Assembly: GCF_003597395.2 (NCBI RefSeq)
Contig: NC_133771.1
Span: 59,414,007-59,478,006 of the forward strand
Origin: Chelonoidis abingdonii
Taxonomy: Eukaryota; Chordata; Testudines; Testudinidae
Direction: 5' to 3'
DNA: 64,000 nt
Shown one piece after another: positions 10,446 through 21,482 of this stretch. The notes beneath the pieces were generated by a model. That model was not told the origin of the DNA, did no database searches, and saw only the letters and a program-made list of their open reading frames with translations. The stretch's first letter is position 1, and each line of letters starts with the position of its first letter. Both the position numbers and the translations under genes were made by a program.

Positions 10446-13400
10446 GTAAGGCTAAAAAAAACTTGCTTCTTAAGTCTAGTAAATTACATGTATTAGCAGG
10501 ATTTTTAAAAACGGATACATATCTACACATATTTGTAGTACTGTAAAATACTATGACATGTTAACATGCTAGTCAGTTTGAAAGCTATCATCTTATAATA
10601 TTGGAGGACAATTTACCTTTTGAAATGTTTACTTATAATCTGTATACTCCATTTTCTTCACTGCCTTTTACAAATTTAGATTTGTTCTATAGTTACAGTA
10701 ATATCACTATTAAGCATATTTGTCACATGGCAAAGGGAAAATATTGCCAGTAATGAACACAAACTGAATAGATCACCTTAAGGACCTTGCCAGAGATCAG
10801 TCTGGGTGGCACTTGATCTGCAAGGGGTCTTGTCCCTTTAGGATTTTCCATGATGTTGAAAGGAGAAACTTGGGTCCTGATTCTGTTGGATGTACGCAGG
10901 TGAGACTCCCGTTAAAATGGGTGGGAATTGTGCCTGAGTAAAACCTGCTTTATTAGGCTCTCAAAATTGATTCATTCACAATAACATCAATTATCTGAAC
11001 ACAGCTGACTTGGAAGCAGGCGTAAGTAAACATTAGTCATCATATGACTTGAAATAAATCAGTTCATGGGGTATTCAAGGAGTGCCATTTATAGTTAAAA
11101 GTTCTATTGTCTAAGTTATTTCCAGGATTTTTCTCTACTGTTATTGTAAATAATACTGTCATTAAAAGGTGTTTAATATCTGTGTTCATTAGTTTATAGA
11201 ATCATTCTCATAATAACAATTTTCATTACATTATTCTGAATTTAATATAAATCCAAGTTCAAAGTTGCAAAATAATGATAATTTGGGGGTCAAATTCTGC
11301 TTGTCTAGCTTGTACAAATAGTCCCACAAGGAATCAGTTAAACTATTTGCTTAAGTAAGATTAAAAGTGTTTGGTCCTAGAGCTGTGACCAAACTGGGTA
11401 CTTCTATACTGCGGCTTGGAGGTGTAATTACCAGCTGAGGTAGACATACACGCACTATCTCTGCTCAAACGAGCATCAAATAATAACACTCTGGCTATGG
11501 CACCCTCGGTGGTGTCTCTGGCTAGCCACCCAGATACAATCTTGACGACTCCCCGCATACACACTCAGGTGGGATTTAGGTTTCTCTCTATTTTTTTTAC
11601 TGAGGAATAACAAGAGGTGAGCAAACAGATAAAATTTCGGATAAAATTTAGTAAAAATTGAAAATGTTTCTTTAGTTTCCTACCTGAATTTCACTTGCCC
11701 AAATGTCAGTGATATGTGTACTGCATGACACTCAACACAATGCTGTAGCAGTAATTTTCTAGTTAGAGACCTAGCTGTTTTTTTCTCCAAAATTGTGCAT
11801 TCTTTTCCCAGTCTGAAATGTCCAGATTTCATCCATGTCATAATTTATCTGAAATGTGTCTCAGATCCAATAATGATCTTTTAGATTCAGAAGCTTGAAA
11901 CACTTTATTCTTACTAGAAGGTTCTCCTCTCTGTGCTTGACAATAAACCTCTGGTTTAGTCAACATAGAATGATTGTTTAGAATTTACCAGCTGTTAATG
12001 TACCTGTGATGCTGTGGAATGGCTACATTTGGTAGATGTTGAAGGGTTGTGTTTTTTTTTTTTTAATGGTGACCACTGTACATACACAAAATTACTCTAC
12101 ATTGGTGCTTCAAGAAAAAGTAGGTCAGAGAAGATAACATTTTTGGATTGCCATCTTATGAGTGGCCTTTTAAATGGAAAGTGAAAGCCTCACTCTGTGA
12201 ATTTGTTATTCAGAAACTGAAATCAGCATTATGATAGTAACTGTGGCACATATAAAAACCTAAAGCTGCATTCCTTATTCAGGCAAACTCACCCATGTAC
12301 TTTAATAAGGAGATTTGCCCAGGTGAAGACTGTAGAATCAGACTCTAAATTGTAAGAATACCAAAACCAAACAAACTTTATTGAGATTTTCATAGTCTTT
12401 GGTCCAACCTTTCCCACACTTAACTATGTAGCAAAACCGGTATGTATTTCATTGGGCCTAGATTGGACCTCAGTGTGTGTTTGGATGGAGGAGAATGTAC
12501 AAAATAATTAAACAACTTGAGCAATTGAGGCAGAAATACAGAAAGAAGATGCTAAGTAATAGAATATTGTTAAATTGGCACTTGCAGATAGTACAGCTTT
12601 TGAGATAGTAACACTGACATATTTTAAAATACTTTATTACATATGGTTAATAATTTGTAAGATAACTGATCAGTGGAGCAGATGAATAAAAGATGTAATT
12701 ATAATAACTTTCAAAAGGATGAAAGTACAAACTGAAAATATTCAGTAAAGCTTTCTTGAAGAAGAATTGTATATAAAATACAATTGCTGAGTAATTAGAT
12801 TCAAAGTACATACAATACTGAATGTATCGTACTAAGTGTACTGCAGATTTTTTTTACTAATGTCAGGAATGTACCTCTTTAGCTCTTGTAGTAATGAACT
12901 TGACAGTTTTTATTGCACTTGTGAATAGTACAACCCAAATGTGATTATTTGCTTCAACATATGGTTTGATCTATGGATATTTTCTTGCAGTAAGAGGGAA
13001 AAATATTATAGACCAAATCCTGCTCACTATAATCCTATGAGTATTCATATGAGAGGCTTCACTATTACTATATTATTAAATTAGAGTGGGATTTGACACA
13101 CTACCTAGAAATGTTCCTCTGCTGTAATCATTCACTCCTGACATTTCACTACTTACAGCTGGTTCCTGCTGGCACTAATAACTGGAAAGAACAAATAAAT
13201 GTCAGAAATGGACTGGAGCATATAACTTGAAATGAAAGGCTTCATTAAAGACTTGATCATGCAATTATTGCAGTCAAAAGACTAATTTCCATTGACTTCA
13301 CTGAGAGTGAGATTGACCTGTCTGTCATTTTTTTAAATGGTCAGTCACACACAATTTACAACAGAAGAAATTTTGATAAAGGCTAACAAAAAACAATGCA

Positions 13401-14388
13401 CCATAAAAATAATTATTTTCCTTAATTCTGAAATGTTATATTTGAAATAAACTGTAGTATCAGAAGAATATTATTATTGTTGTTTGCTTTTGGATGACAG
13501 ATTGCTAATCTCGTGTAACTTCTTTTTTGCTTTGCCACCTGAATTACGTGGTGACTCCAAACTCATGAAAGTGAATCTTATTTTTCAGCTATTAAGAGAG
13601 ATCTTCCTTTGTTTAATACACAATTTAATCTAACTTCTTATATAGTAAAGTCTTCAGGACAGGGATCCTGTCTTTCTATATGTTTGTAAAGCAACTAGCA
13701 CAAAAAAAAAAATTCCTATCCTGACTGGTGCCTCTGGACAAGCAGTAATACTACTAATAACAATTAATAATGATATACTGAATGAAATATGGGTTGACAT
13801 TGAAATTATAATTTTATCCTTAATGGCACACCATATACTATTAGTTTTTGAAGACCGGTAGAGGTAAAATTATTATCCATTTTCATGTGCAGTCACTTCA
13901 CCTCCTTTATACTTATATAAATAAGTGGTGCCTTCAATGGCTAAGAGTCATGCAATCAGATTCACAGACTATATTATAGTACATGCTAGTCATTAATAAA
14001 TCTCATGTCATGTGTCAGTACAGAATTTTATAGGGATTCCAAGTAAAGATGATTTATGAGCTGATTTCTCAAATCCTTGCAGTAAGAGCAGCATAATCTG
14101 GTGTCTGTCACTGGCCACGTTGTCCAGTGACAACAGTCAATCATACTTCTCTGCAGAAATGGCCTTTAAGTTATAAAGAAACGCAGGATGCCATGCCACA
14201 TTTGTGGTACTAGCCAGAGAACTGTTGCCCATTCAGTCTCAGCTAAACCTTGCAGAGTTTGTACTCTTTACATGCATCACTTAGATTCCTGGGGTGAGAT
14301 CTTGACCCCTAGTCTTGCCCTCTTTCACCAAGTACAAGGGCCAGAGCGGAAAGGGGCTCTAAAAATGCTAGTTCCAGCTATGGGAGGC
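10446..14388 (+). other. RIMS1 intron, first part
   Basis: This is AT-rich intron sequence up to the solo LTR. It holds a MITE-like stretch at about 11394-11570 and scattered pieces of old dispersed repeats (for example 13283-13320, with CATTGACTTCA). No further exon candidate was seen. Confidence 0.7.
11394..11570. mobile_element. MITE-like fragment (TCTATACTGCGGCTTGGAGG type)
   Basis: The left portion reads GGGTACTTCTATACTGCGGC, then TTGGAGGTGTAATTACCAGC. It closely parallels the left arm of the element at 41478-41725. The right end is less clear here, so the limits are approximate. Confidence 0.45.
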
Positions 14389-15162
14389 TGTCATAAACAG
14401 ATAGCTAAGGGTTAATGTTTCTTTTACCTGTAAAGGGTTAACAAAGGGAACCAAACACCTGACCAGAGGACCAATCAGGAAACAAGATTTTTCAAATCTC
14501 AAGGGAGGGAAGTTTTGGGTGTGTGTTCTTTGTCTCGTCTCTGTTGCTCTCTAGTCTCTGAGGGGATCACTCTATCTCCGGCTTTCTAATCTTCTATTTC
14601 CAAGTTGTGAGTAACAGAGGTAGAAAGACAATTCAGGCTTATATTGTTTTTTTTTTGTATTTACATGTGTGTCGTTTCTGGAATGTTTTAATTGTTTTCT
14701 TTTTGGATAGGCTGTTATTCATTTTCTCTTTAACCAATACCCTGTATATTGTCACCTTGATACAGAGACCATTGTTATGTCCTTTTTCTTTCTTTTTATA
14801 TAAAGCTTTCTTTTAAAACTTGGGTTGGATTTTTTTCCTAGTTGGGACTGCAAGAGACTGAGTCTGCAGCTCACCAGGGAATTGGGGGAGGAATTGAAAC
14901 AGGGTGATCTTCCAGGTCGTCCAGGGAGGAAGTAACAAGGAGACAAGGGGAGGGGGTTATTTCCCTTTGTTGTGAGACTCAGGGCATCTGAGTCTTGGGG
15001 TCCCCCAGGGAAGGCTTTGGGGAGACCAAAGTGAGCCAGGCACTGGAATTCCTGGCTGGTGGCAGCGCTATCAGATCTAAGCTGGTAATTAACCTTGGAG
15101 GTTTGATGCAGGCACCCATTTTGGACGCTAAGGTTCAGAATTGGGACTTATGCCTTATGACA
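14389..15162 (+). mobile_element. solo LTR of an endogenous retrovirus-like element
   Basis: The stretch begins TGTCATAA and ends TTATGACA, a perfect 8-base terminal inverted repeat with the TG...CA limits of an LTR. It is flanked on both sides by GAGGC (14384-14388 and 15163-15167), a 5-bp target duplication. The 774-bp length, the T-rich stretch with ATATAAAGCTTTC (about 14797-14810) and the absence of any coding interior fit a solo LTR left by recombination between two LTRs. A related copy lies in reverse orientation at 22929-23717. Confidence 0.85.
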
Positions 15163-15167
15163 GAGGC

Positions 15168-15976
15168 ACAAGAACTGCAGAAGACAGCCATTAGCCTCTT
15201 TTCTGTGACTTGCTTACAAGCTCTGGTGTAAGGGGCACGCCACAGACATGAGCAGGGTGCAGGGACACAGCAGCCCTGAAGACTGTCTAAATTATGCAAG
15301 GGATGTCCCAGCCCCCAGAACAGCCCAGGTTTATTTGGGAGATGGGCCCAAAGGAGGCTTAAAGTAAAAGCTTTTTTTGCCTGGAATGTAAAGTTTTAAC
15401 CAAAGAAGGTATGATTATTTCTCCCACTCCCCAGTTTCCATAACCTGGTTCCAAAGACCAGTTCTCTGTTATCTGCTTTAAGCCCCTTTAAGCCCTCCTC
15501 CCTGGTCTTTAACCCTTGACTTGTGTCTTCCCCTCACCTTCAGTGTCTTATTCAATTTTCTTCTTGTAAACCGTAAGGGCCTGATTCTCATTTTATACTT
15601 AGATAGTGTAACCACTCTGACATGTAACTACTCTGACAGTGCAAAGTGGCTTTAATGTAAATCAGAATCAGGCTGTAAGAATCAGTGAAGTCTATCTATC
15701 TATCTAAAATACTTGTAAGTGCTTGTGTCTCCTGCCAAGTCCTCCTGTCTCTACTGCTCCAGGTGATTCCAGCCTTGACCACCCGCTAGTTAACAGTGGC
15801 AAGCTGTCTGAAATAATTCCCCTTCCTTACCGCATATTGACAAACACATTAAAACAAAAACTAACAGATGTCTGAAAAAGATGTGCCAGAAACTTTGTAG
15901 TTAACTCTGTCTGTTTAGTACTGTGGAGCAGCAGTTCAGTTGTTTCTTATTTTTTTTTTGTATATTTCTCTTTTAG
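15168..15976 (+). other. RIMS1 intron, part after the solo LTR
   Basis: This is intron sequence ending in a T-rich tract and the acceptor CTCTTTTAG. It includes a short TCTA microsatellite near 15690-15706. Nothing else recognised. Confidence 0.65.
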
Positions 15977-16023
15977 TGACATTCCAAGGATTCCTGAGAG
16001 TTCCCATCCTCCTCTAGAGTCTA
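15977..16023 (+). CDS. RIMS1: RIMS1 exon, linker after PDZ
   Basis: This short 47-bp exon has acceptor CTTTTAG and donor GTAAGT. One base completes the Gly codon of the previous exon, then it reads DIPRIPESSHPPLES and leaves one base of a Ser codon. It belongs to the flexible Ser/Pro-rich linker between the PDZ and C2A domains. The sequence GDIPRIPESSHPPLESSSSS is characteristic of RIM1. Confidence 0.94.
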
Positions 16024-16444
16024 GTAAGTATACACTTTGTTTTTATCTGCACACATACTGCAAAAATATGTTTGCATTAAAAACCCAGTCAGTTTCCTGT
16101 ATCATTTTGTAAAACTAGAATCTATATTCAATTTATGGTTCAAATCTGGGCTGGATTTTAATGCTTTCTTCCATAGTAACAATGAAAGGTCCATGTGTAT
16201 TAACACCATGTGGAAACAACAATTTTCACGCTCCCAGACTGTCTAATCTTTCTAGATCAGCACTGTAAGAAAGGTAACTATTATTATCCTCATTTTACCT
16301 ATGAGAAAGATGAGGCAGAGGAGTTAAGTAAGTTGCCAGAGAATGCAGAGGGAGTCATAATTTCCCATCCCTGATTAACCTTCCCCTGTTCAGCTCCCTA
16401 GACCACACCTCTCCCTATTTGATCCAGAATTTGCTCCTCTGTGA

Positions 16445-16690
16445 GGGTCTTAGGCCTTGTTTACAGTGCCACTTTACAGCACTGAAACTTTCTCACTCAG
16501 GAATATGAAAAAACACCCCCCTGAGTGATGCAAGTTTCAGCGCTGTAAAGTGGCAGTGTAGACAGTGCACCAGAGCTGGTAGCCATGCTCCCAGCACTAG
16601 TACCACTCCCCTCACAGGAGTGTGTTGTTTTTTTTTACAGTGCTGGGAGAGCTCTCTCTGATTTATGCTAAGCCTGGTGGTGTGGATAGT
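16445..16690. mobile_element. nested-hairpin MITE
   Basis: The arms 16464-16501 and 16520-16558 are near-perfect inverted copies (CAGTGCCACTTTACAGC against the complement of GCTGTAAAGTGGCAGTG) with a loop of about 18 bases. A second, looser hairpin follows (CTCCCAGCACTAGTAC near 16590 against CAGTGCTGGGAG near 16640). The structure is that of a non-autonomous DNA transposon with GTGTAGAC near its outer arm, as in other MITEs of this window. Confidence 0.6.
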
Positions 16691-16924
16691 GAAGTGCCAG
16701 GGAGCTGATGATGTTAAGCTCAGCAGAAGACCTGTGGAAATGCCGAGGAGAGGGCTTGAGAACCCTACTTACCGGTACTTCTCTGCTGCAGCCAGTGTAT
16801 AGGTTTTCGCAGGAGAGTAGAAGCCTTTAATAAGGCACAGCTGGAAGAAAGCTGCTTTCACTGGAAGTGAGGGGCACCTGATAGATTATCTCAAATGAGA
16901 TTCCAAAATGTAGATAGAAGTGAG

Positions 16925-17155
16925 ACCTTGTCTACACATAAGCTTGCACTTAGTTAAACTGATGCAAACCCATGTGGACACTCTTATTTTTGTTTAGCTT
17001 AAACCTGTTCCTAGTTTACTTGAGCTAAACAAAAATTTACCTGATTTAAACTGAAATAGGAATGTCCACATGGCTTTTTGCACCAGTTTAACTAAAATAA
17101 GTTTAAAATTATACTTTAAAATTTATTGGTAAAACTCTGCATATAAACAAACCCT
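16925..17155. mobile_element. degraded palindromic MITE
   Basis: The stretch starts with CCTTGTCTACACATAAGC and ends with the diverged complement (GCATATAAACAAACCCT). TTTTGTTTAGCTTAAAC near 16990 and GAGCTAAACAAAAATTTAC near 17025 form an inner inverted pair. TGTGGACA near 16972 and TGTCCACA near 17064 form another. Confidence 0.5.
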
Positions 17156-17248
17156 GAATAATTAGAAAACTAAAGTAACTCACAGATCTAATAAAATTGG
17201 CTTCAAATCAGTTCTAGGTCTGAGATTTTGTTTCTCTCATTTATTTAG

Positions 17249-17361
17249 GTTCAAGTTCCTTTGAATCTCAGAAGATGGAAAGGCCTTCTATTTCTGTTAT
17301 TTCTCCAACTAGTCCTGGGGCTCTAAAAGATGCACCACAAGTCCTACCAGGGCAGCTTTCT
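17249..17361 (+). CDS. RIMS1: RIMS1 exon, Ser-rich linker to C2A
   Basis: This 113-bp exon has acceptor TTATTTAG and donor GTAAGT. Two bases complete a Ser codon, then 37 codons read SSSFESQKMERPSISVISPT, followed by SPGALKDAPQVLPGQLS. It joins the PDZ-side linker to the first strand of C2A (QLSVKLWYD across the junction). The Ser/Thr-Pro content suggests a disordered, phosphorylatable segment, which is inference. The ISPTSPGALKD wording fits RIM1. Confidence 0.95.
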
Positions 17362-18883
17362 GTAAGTGTATATTAGTAATCAGAAGGAATGTCATTTATC
17401 TGTTACAGTATATTTTGTTTGGTTTTGTGAATATTGAGAAATATGTGGCTATATTACATAACATGGGTAATCTATTATAAAGCAAATAATCAGTTTTCTG
17501 CCTCTCTTTCTGTTTCATGTCTGTGTAGGACATTTGTAGAATTATGTTCTTGGAAGGTCTATTCTGTTCAATGACACCTTTTTGTTTATATGAATATTAT
17601 TTGATGTAATTTTCTGTGATTATGATAGAAGTTGTGCATATTAAAGATGTAATGATTACTCTCATAGACTGATTTGTACGTGCTTCCAGTCTCTTTAAAG
17701 GTATTGGAGTCACTTAGATAGTAATTCTGCCAGATGCTAAGCAGAGAACAGACTCAAATATGCCCCTAAGGTACAATTATTTTAAGAAATAGCTTGATCA
17801 CATTTAATAGTTTTCATAAAAGTATCTGCTAAACAAGTCAGGTTAAATGCATTCCACCTCTACTTCAAGTATCACTACAGTACAGGCTTCCCACCTTGCA
17901 CTTAAGATAACACTTCTATGTAACCCAGTGTACTGCATGACTATGTAAAGTACCTAGTCTGCAGGCTAGACAATATAGCTAGCCCACAGCTTCCATCTGC
18001 AGCAGGCTGTAATCAAAAATATATGCTGCTGCTTTCTAAGGACTTGATTATGTATCCAGTGAAATCAGTGGCATTTATGTTTGACTGCAGGGTCAGGCCC
18101 CAAAAAAGCAATATTGTGAGCCTCTCTGTATATTCATCCATCCTGCAGTAAGAATTCTCTCATATCAAACCAGAGCTGAGACAGCAAAGGTAACAATGGT
18201 CAGTGTCCCCACTTCCCCCTCAGTGCTGTAAGGCTAGGTTTTGCTTCAGTGAGTTAGAAACCTAAAAATATTAGTTATACTTCAAGAATGTAATGAAGAT
18301 CTATGGAACTTTTATTTTATAGTCAGATTTTTTTTGAAGACTGATATTGCCAGAGATTTCATGATCCAATGTCTATGTGCAAAGCTTTTGCATATTCAAA
18401 AAAAGGCTTGGAGAAGTAACTGTCATGGATTTTTCCTAATTGGCTGAGAGCCATTTGTTTAGTTCATGTGATTGAGATGGTGTGATTTATAATAATAATA
18501 ATAATCAGAGATATACAAATCTCCTAGAACTGGAAGGGACCTTGAAAGGTCATCGAGTCCAGCCGCCCCCTGCCTTCACTAGCAGGACCAAGTACTGATT
18601 TTTGCCCCAGATCCCTAAGTGGCCCCCTCAAGGACTGAACTCACAACCCTGGGTTTAGCAGGCCAGTGCTCAAACCACTGAGCTATAAGAAACCCAAAAT
18701 GTCCAAATTAAAATCTCGCACAAAACAGAGGAAAAAAAATCTTATAGAATGTTGAATGTATGAAATGTTGCCAGCCCTTCTGAAAAACATTTTATGTTTT
18801 GGCTAATGATAGGCAGCAAAAATTATTTTGCATACTTTCACTTTAATTTTCATGAATAATTTCTGGTAACTTGGATCTTGTAG
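17362..18883 (+). other. RIMS1 intron with a SINE
   Basis: The intron before the C2A domain is AT-rich and carries one minus-strand SINE (18490-18688). Nothing else was recognised. Confidence 0.7.
18490..18688 (-). mobile_element. tRNA-derived SINE with CR1-like tail
   Basis: Read on the minus strand it starts TTATAGCTCAGTGGTTTGAG, with a pol III A box TAGCTCAGTGG and a B-box-like GGTTGTGAGTTCAGTCC. It ends GGTCCCTTCCAGTTCTAG and then runs into a short (ATT)n tail. It matches the plus-strand copy at 39765-39922 and shares its 3' part with the CR1 end at 47850-47936, as expected for a SINE mobilised by CR1. This type is common in turtles. Confidence 0.8.
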
Positions 18884-19014
18884 GTGAAACTATGGTATGA
18901 CAAAGTGGGGCATCAGTTAATAGTAAATGTTCTACAAGCAACAGATCTGCCACCAAGAGGAGATGGACGTCCCAGGAATCCTTATGTAAAAATGTATTTT
19001 CTTCCAGATAGAAG
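18884..19014 (+). CDS. RIMS1: RIMS1 exon, first part of C2A domain
   Basis: This 131-bp exon encodes 43 codons plus two bases, with acceptor ATCTTGTAG and donor GTAATA. It reads VKLWYDKVGHQLIVNVLQAT, then DLPPRGDGRPRNPYVKMYF and LPDR. It forms the first strands and the first top loop of the C2A sandwich. In calcium-binding C2 domains this loop ends in DPYVK; here it is NPYVK, so one expected Asp is missing, in keeping with RIM C2A being calcium-independent. The exon ends inside the Ser codon of PDRSDKSKRR. Confidence 0.96.
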
Positions 19015-19833
19015 GTAATAGTCTAAGTGAAAAATATATCAACTGAACATTTTAAATATGTTAATTATACTTTAAATGCATATTTCTCTCATATTTTTCT
19101 TTAATAATTTATTGTATTGTAGATTAACCTTAAAAAGTATAAAACTAGCATGCATCTATAATCGGATAATATCAAATTGTAAGTAATTTGCTATGTGGAA
19201 ATATGGCTGAACCTGGAATACTATACAGCAGATACTGATCCCTTTTAGATGTAAGAGATCATTAGGCTTTTTATCAGTAAAATGTAAGTAAACATCGATT
19301 TCAGCGTACACATACAAACCTATAAAAAATATTCCCATTAATAATAATAGAAATTTACAGATAGGCAAAGTAAGAAAAATGTTGCTTGAGGACTTCTTAG
19401 AGTTTGATGTAAGGATATTTACCTTATGTATTTTGACATGTGATGTTGACAAATTGTGATTTAATGATTGTATAACTTTAACTTTTTTGAATCTCATCAC
19501 CTATCATTAAATAATTATTGTATGCCCCCATTATCTAATCACTCCCAGAGTTTCCCACAATTGTGAACATTTAAATAATTAAAAATTGAAAAATGCTTAA
19601 CATTCATAATTTTCTACAACTGTGAAAATTTAAATAGATACAGAAAAATGCTTTAAAATAAACATTGATGATATCCAATCATAATTATAAAAAAATACAA
19701 ATTGAATGCTGCCAAGCCTAGTAATTATGATGTTTAAATCAGAAAGAATGAAAACAATTATAGTCTTGGTTACTAGATGGCAGTATGTGACCTGTTTTTG
19801 CATTATAATTTACAAGACTGTTTATATTTTCAG
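19015..19833 (+). other. RIMS1 intron inside C2A
   Basis: This short, very AT-rich intron is without a recognised repeat. The minus-strand open frame at 19156-19500 resembles no known protein and is taken as chance. Confidence 0.7.
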
Positions 19834-20005
19834 TGATAAAAGTAAAAGGAGGACCAAAACAGTAAAGAAAAACCTAGAACCAAAATGGAACCAAACTTTT
19901 CTCTATTCACATGTACATCGTAGAGATTTTAGAGAACGAATGTTAGAAATAACCGTATGGGACCAGCCAAGAGTACAAGAAGAAGAAAGTGAATTTCTTG
20001 GAGAG
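19834..20005 (+). CDS. RIMS1: RIMS1 exon, core of C2A domain
   Basis: This 172-bp exon has one base completing Ser and then 57 codons, with acceptor TATTTTCAG and donor GTGATA. It carries the polybasic strand DKSKRRTKTVKK, the C2 hallmark LEPKWNQTFLYS and the strand RMLEITVWDQPRVQEEESEF. At the third top loop the calcium ligand pattern DxD of typical C2 domains is replaced by DQPR, again fitting a C2A that does not bind calcium. The polybasic patch may contact acidic lipid or protein partners, which is inference. Confidence 0.97.
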
Positions 20006-20136
20006 GTGATATATAGAATGGCATTACAAAATAGTTATATTTTAAACATATAAGAAAGTCTAACATATTTCTGTATTTTAAAAAATAATGCTATGCAGTT
20101 TTAAACTGAGATTAAGTTTGATAATTTTCCTCTTAG

Positions 20137-20293
20137 ATCCTTATAGAGCTGGAGACAGCCCTTTTAGATGATGAACCACATTGGTATAAGCTGCAGACAC
20201 ATGATGAATCCTCACTACCTCTGCCTCAGCCATCACCTTTCATGCCACGGAGACATGTCCATGGTGGAGAAAGCACTAGCAAAAAATTACAAA
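20137..20293 (+). CDS. RIMS1: RIMS1 exon, end of C2A and following linker
   Basis: This 157-bp exon encodes 52 codons plus one base, with acceptor TTCCTCTTAG and donor GTAGGT. ILIELETALLDDEPHWYKLQ is the last C2A helix-loop and strand. THDESSLPLPQPSPFMPRRH, then VHGGESTSKKLQ, opens the long linker towards C2B. Only 131 bases of intron separate it from the previous exon. The region after the domain is rich in Ser, Pro and basic residues and likely unstructured. Known RIM partners bind in this linker (RIM-BP, through a Pro-rich site further on). Confidence 0.96.
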
Positions 20294-21410
20294 GTAGGTC
20301 CAAATGCTATCGCTGTCCTTTTTCAGTTTTAATTGGGGAATGATTTCTGACAATCAGTTATGCTGTAATAATGTTTAGAAGAAGTTTTGGCAGCCATATT
20401 CAAAAATGAAGATATTTTTTCCAAAATGTAACCAAAAATACAATTGGAAATGGAAAAAACTATTACATTTCCTAATCAACTCCAGTGTGGTATGCAACTT
20501 CCAGGTTGGCAAAATTTGTTGAAATTACCTATAGTTTGAAATGTTAGCTTTTGCATAGCTGTCTTTGTTAAACACACTGAACTGAGCAGAATAAATGATT
20601 TTAACAAGGAAATTGGGATGTTTTTATTATTACTAAATGTTGGGTCTTTTTAATTAAAAAAAAAAAAAAAAAGCTTCAAGGACTCTAAAGCCTGGGAGCA
20701 GCTTTTAGTATATTGATCATTTCAACCTCCAACACACTTATTATCCAGATAGAAAACTTACTTTTGCTACACAGAAAGTGTTTGTATGTGTGTGTTTGGG
20801 AAGCTGAAAATCACAAAATAGTACAATAGTCAAAACCTGGCCTTCTCTGATCAGGTATTAATTTTTTGAGACTTTAAATGTGAAAACAATGGTTTTTAAA
20901 AAGTGGCATTTCTCAGAGCCATAGCATCCCAAGGCTAGCATAGTATGGGTTGAAATAACTGCTATAAGGAAATAGCTGCAGCCTGTCAACTCTACTGTGC
21001 CATTTTGTTCCGAAGTTAAATTATATTTTAAAAATATGAGAGAAGTGCAGAACAAATTCTAAAGATATTTTCTCTGTTATTTTTCTGATCTTTTACTAGT
21101 CTATTAAGAAGAGTAAGAGTAAGGAAACTAATAAATTCCAGCCAGTGCATAACTTCATAATTAACTGATGCACTCGTAGTAGCTGTAGCAACTAGATACT
21201 GTTGAAACTGGCGCATTAAAAAAATAAGCCTATAGATATCAGACTGTGCCCTCATTCTAAATTCAGTTTAATTCTCATTTCATATTGTTTAAATATGAAA
21301 TCACCCTGTGTTTGAATCACAGGAATAGCTAGAGCTTTTATTTAAACATATTTTTACATTTTCCAATATAACCAGATATACAGGTATTTATTTGCCTTAC
21401 TGTTGTGCAG
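20294..21410 (+). other. RIMS1 intron, nothing recognised
   Basis: This is AT-rich intron with an A run near 20658-20672. No transposon ends or exon candidates were seen. Confidence 0.65.
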
Positions 21411-21482
21411 GATCTCAGCGAATCAGTGATAGTGACATCTCAGATTATGATGTTGATGATGGTATTGGAGTAGTTCCTCCAG
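21411..21482 (+). CDS. RIMS1: RIMS1 exon, acidic linker segment
   Basis: This 72-bp exon has acceptor TTGTGCAG and donor GTGCGT. Two bases complete Arg, then it reads SQRISDSDISDYDVDDGIGV, followed by VPP, leaving one base of a Val codon. It is a short acidic, Ser-rich block with SDSD/SDYD motifs that resemble casein-kinase-2 sites (inference). The length (24 codons) is a multiple of three, although the exon starts and ends in different codon positions from those of the later cassette exons. Confidence 0.95.

Larger units (their letters stand above)
16024..17248 (+). other. RIMS1 intron with two hairpin elements
   Basis: The intron between the two linker exons holds a hairpin MITE (16445-16690) and a degraded palindromic element (16925-17155). 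The rest is plain AT-rich intron. Confidence 0.7.

Noticed and set aside
14188..14415. 75-codon open frame with Cys pairs (CHICGTSQRT)
   Set aside because: It runs into the solo LTR and has no relative known to me; the Cys pattern does not fit a known zinc finger.
19156..19500. 114-codon minus-strand open frame in a C2A intron
   Set aside because: AT-rich, no domain, no promoter or splice support; taken as chance.
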